From CAYLSV01 sp964386435 (lineage in GTDB: Bacteria > Planctomycetota > Phycisphaerae > Tepidisphaerales > Tepidisphaeraceae), in the NCBI GenBank assembly GCA_964386435.1, contig CAYLSV010000001.1, positions 1 to 64,000 of the forward strand: 64,000 bases of DNA. The letters run 5' to 3'. Positions 59,444 to 64,000 of this stretch are shown piece by piece; position 1 is the stretch's first letter; each line of letters opens with the position of its first letter. The position numbers were made by a program, and so were the translations under genes. Under the pieces are notes generated by a model. That model ran no database searches and was not told the DNA's origin. It worked only from the letters and a program-made list of their open reading frames with translations.

Positions 59444-60771
59444 GCGTCGCCTTCCGTCTCCTCCTCGTCGTCGGCCATTGGGGCGGGCGAGTTGAGGACC
59501 GGCCACGACAGCACGGCGGCGAAGACGGCGGTGGCGGTCGCGCTGCCGACCATCGCCCAGGCCGCCCCGACGAGGCCGTGGGTGATCAGCAGCCACACGC
59601 CCGCCGTCGCCGAGAACAACACGCCTGCCCCGCCGGCCAGGCTCAGCAGATACACCTTCTCGCGGCTGGCGAGCATCGGGTAGATCGTCAGCGTAATGCC
59701 GCCGATGGCCGGCACGAGCGACAGGATTGGCAGCAGGTTCGCGTGCTCCAGGTACTTGCCGCCGTAGGCGAAGCCGACCAGTTGGGGCCCGACGAACAGC
59801 ATCAGCCCCGCCCACACCGTCGGCAGCCCGACCATCACCCCGGCCACCACCATCAGCAGCTTGCGCAGCCCCGCCCCCTCGGCCCGCAGGAACGTGGGCG
59901 TCACGATGCCCGTCGTCGCCGCGGCAATCTGGATAAACGGCACGAAAAAGTTCTGCAACGCCATGAGCGCCCCGGCGTCCACCGTCCCTTGCTCGCCAAA
60001 GGCCAGCGGCAGGACGAAGTAGTAAATCCGCTCCGGCAGCAGCACGGCCAAACCGCCGAGAATGGTCCACTTGCCAAAGTGCCAGTGCAGCCGGGCGGCC
60101 TCGCGAACCTCTTCCATCCGCGGCCACGTCACGCCCTCGATCGTGCCCACCACAACGGCCGCCACCAGCGATGCCAGCACCAGTACCCCCACCGCCGCCG
60201 GGACGCCCAGCAGGCCGAGGTGGGTCAGCGGCACCAACGCCCCGACGACGATGATGAGGTACAGCATCCCCGCCAACGCCGCCGGCTTGGGCTCGCTGCG
60301 AATGTAGCTGCTGCGCCGCAGCGTCCACCAGATCAAAATGACCGGCATACCCGCGGCAAAAATCGCGATGCCCGCCGCGCCAATCGTTTGCCCCAGCGCC
60401 GCATAACTTGCCGCCGCCGCCGCCATTGTCACGCCGCAGAGCAGGCTCGTGCCCAAGCTCACCGCGATGAGTGCTCCGAGGTATCGGCTCCGCCGGCCCT
60501 TGAACCGCTTGGGGCCGTGGACGAGCATCGGGTCGAGCAAGAACGCGTTGTGCACCAGCGCCAGCAGCAAAAACCACTGCCACCCCAGCACAAAGCCGCC
60601 GTACGCCGCCTCGGCCATCCACCGGCCCAGCAGAATCTGCAACCCCCAGTTGGCCACGCTGAAAACGCCTTGATCGATGAGCGCCCACATTCCCCGCCCG
60701 GCCCACCGCCGCTTGGCGCGTGGCGGGGCCGCCGGGTCATTCTCGGGGGTCGACGCCGCCACAACGCTCAT
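59440..60771 (-). CDS. Polysaccharide flippase-like membrane protein (Wzx/MOP superfamily)
   Basis: The 443-residue product has about 12 hydrophobic segments spread along its length and the general layout of Wzx-type exporters (W-A-L-I-D-Q-G-V-F-S-V-A-N-W in the first helix). It should move lipid-linked repeat units across the inner membrane. Family sequences diverge, so the call rests on topology and neighbours. The C-terminal tail is acidic. It overlaps the next gene by four bases. Confidence 0.85.
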   Translation of the reverse strand: MSVVAASTPENDPAAPPRAKRRWAGRGMWALIDQGVFSVANWGLQILLGRWMAEAAYGGFVLGWQWFLLLALVHNAFLLDPMLVHGPKRFKGRRSRYLGALIAVSLGTSLLCGVTMAAAAASYAALGQTIGAAGIAIFAAGMPVILIWWTLRRSSYIRSEPKPAALAGMLYLIIVVGALVPLTHLGLLGVPAAVGVLVLASLVAAVVVGTIEGVTWPRMEEVREAARLHWHFGKWTILGGLAVLLPERIYYFVLPLAFGEQGTVDAGALMALQNFFVPFIQIAAATTGIVTPTFLRAEGAGLRKLLMVVAGVMVGLPTVWAGLMLFVGPQLVGFAYGGKYLEHANLLPILSLVPAIGGITLTIYPMLASREKVYLLSLAGGAGVLFSATAGVWLLITHGLVGAAWAMVGSATATAVFAAVLSWPVLNSPAPMADDEEETEGDA

Positions 60772-60906
60772 GTCAGGAGCCGGCCCAGGTGGGGAGGATG
60801 GGACGCGAACCGGGGTTCATCAGCAGCACATCATGATGGCCAGTTCGTTCACCGTCACGCTCATTCTTCCCGAGTCGACAAATTCTTACGTGGCGACACG
60901 TCTGCA
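60772..60906. promoter_or_regulatory. Gap between the WecB-like and flippase genes
   Basis: About 135 bp without a supported gene. Two 14-15 codon frames with ATG exist on the minus strand but have no further support. An internal promoter for the Wzx-to-GT4 part is possible. The hairpin ACGTG-GCGA-CACGT lies near 60889-60902. Confidence 0.35.
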
Positions 60907-61743
60907 TCACCCTCGCAGTCGACGGAACTCTTCCCTCGCCCACAGGCGGAGGTAGTGCGAGTTGTTCAGCAGATAGCGCCGCCACAAGCGACGGGGTTCG
61001 GTGGCGAGGCGGTAGGCCCATTCGAGGCCGCGATCCTGCATCCACTGCGGGGCCGTGCTCTTGGTGCCGGCGAGGAAGTCGAACGCCGCCCCGACGGCGA
61101 GCATCACGGCGTTGATGTCGCCCCGATGGCGGTGGACGAATTGCTCCTGCTTCGGGCAGCCCAAACCGATGAGCATGATGCCCGCCCCACTCTGCGCGAC
61201 GCGCCGGGCGACTTCGTTGTGCTCCTCGTCCGACAGCGGCCGAAACGGCGGGGCCTCGCTGCCGGCGATGTTCAGGTTCGGGAACCGCTCGCAAATGACA
61301 ACCAGCAACTGAGCCAGCGACTCGTCGCTGCCGCCGTAGAAGTAGACGCCCACGTTCTCCCGCTCGGCGGCCTTAAGCACGCTGGCGGTGGTGTCGGGGC
61401 CGTAGACCCGCTTGTCGATCCGGGCGTCGGTGAAGCGGTTGTGGGCCCACCGCACCGGCTGGCCGTCGGTGGCGGTGACGTCGAAGCCTTCGGAGATCTT
61501 GGCAAACTCCCCGCCGCGGGCGGCCATCACCAGGCCGTGGACGCTCATGAACTGGGCCGTCAGCGGCTGGCCGCTTTTGGCCCGGTGGATGATGAGGTCG
61601 GTGAGGTCGCGGTAGTTGGTTTTGGAGATGTTGACGCCGAAGACGCGGCGTTTCTCCGGCAGCCGCGGCACCTGCCAATTCGGCTGCGTGAGGGCCACTT
61701 GCTTGGGCGCGGCGACTTCGGGTTCGGCGGGGGCAAGGCTCAC
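60907..61743 (-). CDS. WecB/TagA/CpsF family glycosyltransferase
   Basis: The 278-residue product has the family core: F-G-V-N-I-S ... , D-G-Q-P-V-R-W, R-V-Y-G-P-D-T, Y-F-Y-G-G-S-D-E-S, and L-I-G-L-G-C-P-K-Q-E ... A-V-G-A-A-F-D-F-L-A-G. These transfer ManNAcA, ManNAc or similar sugars to a lipid-linked acceptor. The GTG start overlaps the sugar transferase stop (GTGA), so the two are coupled and act in sequence. Confidence 0.93.
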   Translation of the reverse strand: MSLAPAEPEVAAPKQVALTQPNWQVPRLPEKRRVFGVNISKTNYRDLTDLIIHRAKSGQPLTAQFMSVHGLVMAARGGEFAKISEGFDVTATDGQPVRWAHNRFTDARIDKRVYGPDTTASVLKAAERENVGVYFYGGSDESLAQLLVVICERFPNLNIAGSEAPPFRPLSDEEHNEVARRVAQSGAGIMLIGLGCPKQEQFVHRHRGDINAVMLAVGAAFDFLAGTKSTAPQWMQDRGLEWAYRLATEPRRLWRRYLLNNSHYLRLWAREEFRRLRG

Positions 61744-62801
61744 TGTCCACCCTTTCGGCCAAGCACGGCCGGAACTGTGCTGAGCAGGATTTTCGCGTCC
61801 CGCAACGGCCCGCGGTGGTGCATGTACCGCAAGTCCATGCGCATCCACTGGTCGAAGCTCACGGTGTTCCGCCCCTCGACCTGCCAGTAGCAGGTGAGGC
61901 CGGGGGCGACGTCGAGGCGGGCGCCCTGCCAGCGGCTGCAGCCGGCCTGCTCGTTGAGCGGCAGCGGCCGAGGGCCGACCAGGCTCATGTCGCCCCGGAC
62001 AATGTTCCAAAGCTGCGGCAGCTCGTCCAGCGACGTTTTCCGCAGAATCCGGCCGATGGTCGTGATGCGGGGGTCGCGCTTGATCTTGAACGCCGGGCCG
62101 TCCTGCTCGCTTTGGGCCCGCAGCTGGTCCTTCATCGCCTCGGCGTTGGGGACCATGGTGCGGAACTTGTACATCTTGAACGCCTGCCCGCCGAGGCCGG
62201 CGCGTTGCTGGGTGAAAACGATCGGCCCGCGGTCGCCGAGCTTGATCGCCGCGGCGATGACGGCCATCAACGGGGCGGCAGCGACGAGGGCGCTGCCGGC
62301 GACGGCGACGTCGATCGCCCGCTTCCACAGCGGCGTCGGGTGGTGCAGCATCGCCTCCAAGTGCGGCGGCCGGTCGGCTTCTTCGGGGTCGCCGTAGGCC
62401 AGCACCTGGAACTCCAGCTCCGCCTTGCGGGCGAGCAAGCCGCCGGACAAGCGGTCGGCCAGCGTCATCGCCCCGGCGGCGGTGGAGTCGAGGAGAATCA
62501 CGGCGGCGGTGGTCGCGTCGTACCGGCCGATCACGTCGCCGCCGCGGGCCGCCCGCAAGAGCGCCCGCTCGATTCGGCGGACGGCCGACGCCCCTTTGCG
62601 GTGGCCGCGGTTGTAGGTGCCGCGGACCAGCAGCAGCGCGAACTGCCCGTCCCGCCGATCACACCGCAACCGCTCGGCTCGCACCGCTTGGCGGAACAGC
62701 CGTCGCGGCAAGACGTCGTCCGGCCGCGGATCACGCCGGGGCGGGCCGTTGAGGTGGGGGAACGGGTTGATCGGCTTGGCGGCCGAGTGGTCGGGGACCA
62801 T
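61740..62801 (-). CDS. Priming sugar transferase with degenerate GGDEF-like N-terminal domain
   Basis: The 353-residue product has two parts. Residues 158-350 form a bacterial sugar transferase (PF02397): a membrane helix, I-V-F-T-Q-Q-R-A-G-L-G-G-Q-A-F-K-M-Y-K-F-R-T-M, R-K-T-S-L-D-E-L-P-Q-L-W-N-I-V-R-G-D-M-S-L-V-G-P-R-P and Y-W-Q-V-E-G-R. This part links the first sugar phosphate to undecaprenyl phosphate. Residues about 30-145 lack the usual transmembrane or CoA-binding part and instead follow a GGDEF fold pattern (R-R-L-F, R-I-E-R-A-L-L-R, D-V-I-G-R-Y-D, A-V-I-L-L-D-S-T, A-D-R-L). The GGDEF signature is replaced by D-A-T-T-A. ATG 62801 was chosen. The N-terminal part is inferred. Confidence 0.88.
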   Translation of the reverse strand: MVPDHSAAKPINPFPHLNGPPRRDPRPDDVLPRRLFRQAVRAERLRCDRRDGQFALLLVRGTYNRGHRKGASAVRRIERALLRAARGGDVIGRYDATTAAVILLDSTAAGAMTLADRLSGGLLARKAELEFQVLAYGDPEEADRPPHLEAMLHHPTPLWKRAIDVAVAGSALVAAAPLMAVIAAAIKLGDRGPIVFTQQRAGLGGQAFKMYKFRTMVPNAEAMKDQLRAQSEQDGPAFKIKRDPRITTIGRILRKTSLDELPQLWNIVRGDMSLVGPRPLPLNEQAGCSRWQGARLDVAPGLTCYWQVEGRNTVSFDQWMRMDLRYMHHRGPLRDAKILLSTVPAVLGRKGGQ

Positions 62802-62912
62802 CGTGTGCGACTTTCTCCCAAGAACCTTGCCACCGGAAAGAGCAGCTGGTTGTGATGGGCCGGAACGTTCCACGGTTCGGCCCCGCATCTTCTGGGCTGC
62901 ATGTTACCCGAC

Positions 62913-64000
62913 TCACGCCGAGGCCGCCAACGCGATCTTGCCGTTCTCGCCGCCGAACCTCGTCTGCTCCAGTCGGTGGCCCGCGGCATGGTTGACGATC
63001 ATGCCGCCCACATTCGCCCCGACATCCAGCAGTCGGTCCCGCGAGGCCTCGGCCCGACGGCGGTCGGTGCCTTGACCGCGGACGATCAGCAGCGTCGCGT
63101 CGCAACCGCTGGCCGCGATGCGGGCCGCTTCGCCGTCGCTCTCGCTCGGGGCATCGAAAATCACCACGTCGTAATCGGCCCGCAGCTCGGCCAGGGCCCG
63201 GTCGAAGCTGCTGCCGTTAAACAGTTCTTCCAGATGGCCGCCGCGGACGTCGCCGGCGGGCATCAGCTTCACGCCGTCGGCGTCGACATCGCGGACCACG
63301 TCGGCCGCCGACTTCTCGCCCCGCAGCACGTCGGCGAAGCCGTGCTCGTTGGTGGCCATGAAGACTTCGTGAAGGCCGGGCTTGTCGAGGTCGGCGTCGA
63401 CGAGCAGCACCCGCTTGCCCAACGCCGCCAGTGCCACGCCCAAGGACGCCGCGGCCGTGGTCCGGCCCTGCCGGCTGCCGGGCGAGGTGACCAGCAGGGT
63501 GCCGACATCGGCAAACGAATCATGAGCCGCCAGCGCGTCGGCCGTCTCCACCGCGGCGGCGGCGAACCCGAGGCCCGGCTCCCGCAGCGGCGAAAGGGCC
63601 AACCGGCCCGGCGTCGCCGACTCCACGGCCGGCAGCGTGCCGAGCACCGGCAGCGCCATCGCCTCCGAAACCCGCTTGGCCTGCGCCGGCAGCTTGCCGC
63701 GGCCCGACTCGAGCCACAACGCCCCGACGAGGCCCAGCATGCCCAGCAGAATCGTCCCGCCGGCGGCGGTGGTGACAAGCTTGGGCGAATAGTCGTTGTT
63801 GTCGCGGTTGGCCGGCTCGATGATCGTCACCCGCGTCTGGCTCGTCAGGCTGGTGATGTTTGCCTCGGCGATACGGTCGTTGAGTTGGGCGATCTGGTTC
63901 TGCAGCGAGGCGAGGTCGCTTTTGAGCAGCTCGACCTCGGTGGCCGAGGCGGCGTCGGTGACGCCCTGCGATTCCAAGTCCTCGACCTGCTGCGTGAGCT
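62913..64000 (-). CDS. Wzz/BY-kinase-like chain-length and tyrosine-kinase-type protein (partial)
   Basis: The frame is open to the window edge; about 360 C-terminal residues are seen. They start with a coiled coil, then a membrane helix (T-T-A-A-G-G-T-I-L-L-G-M-L-G-L-V-G-A-L-W), and a P-loop ATPase of the CpsD/CapB type with V-L-L-V-D-A-D-L-D-K-P-G-L-H and Y-D-V-V-I-F-D-A-P. The Walker A region reads P-G-S-R-Q-G-R-T-T: the key Lys of G-K-[ST] is Arg. The C-terminus lacks the usual tyrosine cluster. So this is the right fold and place for polymer-length control, but kinase activity is doubtful. Confidence 0.88.
   Translation of the reverse strand, partial: LTQQVEDLESQGVTDAASATEVELLKSDLASLQNQIAQLNDRIAEANITSLTSQTRVTIIEPANRDNNDYSPKLVTTAAGGTILLGMLGLVGALWLESGRGKLPAQAKRVSEAMALPVLGTLPAVESATPGRLALSPLREPGLGFAAAAVETADALAAHDSFADVGTLLVTSPGSRQGRTTAAASLGVALAALGKRVLLVDADLDKPGLHEVFMATNEHGFADVLRGEKSAADVVRDVDADGVKLMPAGDVRGGHLEELFNGSSFDRALAELRADYDVVIFDAPSESDGEAARIAASGCDATLLIVRGQGTDRRRAEASRDRLLDVGANVGGMIVNHAAGHRLEQTRFGGENGKIALAASA

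Noticed and set aside
60773..60905. Two 14-15 codon frames before the flippase gene
   Set aside because: They are too short, have no binding sites, and show no similarity that I can recognise.
59434..61890. 818-codon plus-strand frame across the Wzx, WecB and sugar-transferase genes
   Set aside because: It crosses several well-supported minus-strand genes and has a low-complexity product.

Overview
The window looks like a high-GC bacterial contig from the Planctomycetota, most likely the class Phycisphaerae. The evidence is several proteins with PEP-CTERM-type tails, a very large repeat protein with a planctomycete-type N-terminal motif (V-E-P-R-R-L-L), a pseudopilin of the DUF1559-like type, a flagellar cluster with FlhF/FlhG, and ribosomal protein genes that have lost their usual operon partners. 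Two runs of N (35828-35863 and 42283-42292) show that it is a draft assembly. Taxonomy is inferred from gene content; no 16S gene is present.

Layout. 1-892 holds the end of a membrane glycosyltransferase-like protein. 1045-10486 is an alpha-glucan (starch/maltodextrin) locus: a secreted GH13 amylase with dockerin-like repeats, a PEP-CTERM protein and a pseudopilin on the minus strand, and a LacI-type regulator and a second exported GH13 enzyme on the plus strand. Three related 19-bp sites in and next to the divergent control region are candidate operators. 10889-14089 is a tightly overlapping four-gene operon (two alpha/beta hydrolases, a membrane-anchored unknown, NagZ). 14105-22597 holds housekeeping genes: infC, an aminotransferase, a parvulin, ribE, rpmH, rnc, pyrE, htpX and dacB.

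22671-36394 is a minus-strand flagellar cluster, read flgD, flgE, flbD, fliL, fliN, fliO, fliP, fliQ, fliR, flhB, flhA, flhF, flhG, a small membrane protein, fliA. It builds hook, switch and export apparatus, and sets flagellar position and number. motA, motB and fliM are missing from the places they usually occupy. Upstream is a 1368-residue membrane-anchored TPR protein.

40947-52541 is mixed: rpsR, a frameshifted Uma2 gene, glmS, a 1198-residue RTX-like protein with a duplicated module, a GlcG/HbpS-like protein, a UvrC without its helix-hairpin-helix end, a MazG-like enzyme, plsC, cmk and a ThuA-like protein. 52616-64000 is a minus-strand exopolysaccharide cluster: Wzz/BY-kinase-like protein, priming sugar transferase with a degenerate GGDEF-like N-terminus, WecB/TagA transferase, Wzx-like flippase, GT2, Wzy-like polymerase, lipoprotein, GT2, epimerase and GT4.

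Intergenic spaces carry several families of short palindromes. These include a long near-perfect hairpin present twice, small GC-rich hairpins, and hairpins built from tandem 7-mers. I saw no rRNA, tRNA, CRISPR array or complete insertion sequence. Long open frames opposite most genes are products of the high GC content and are left out.
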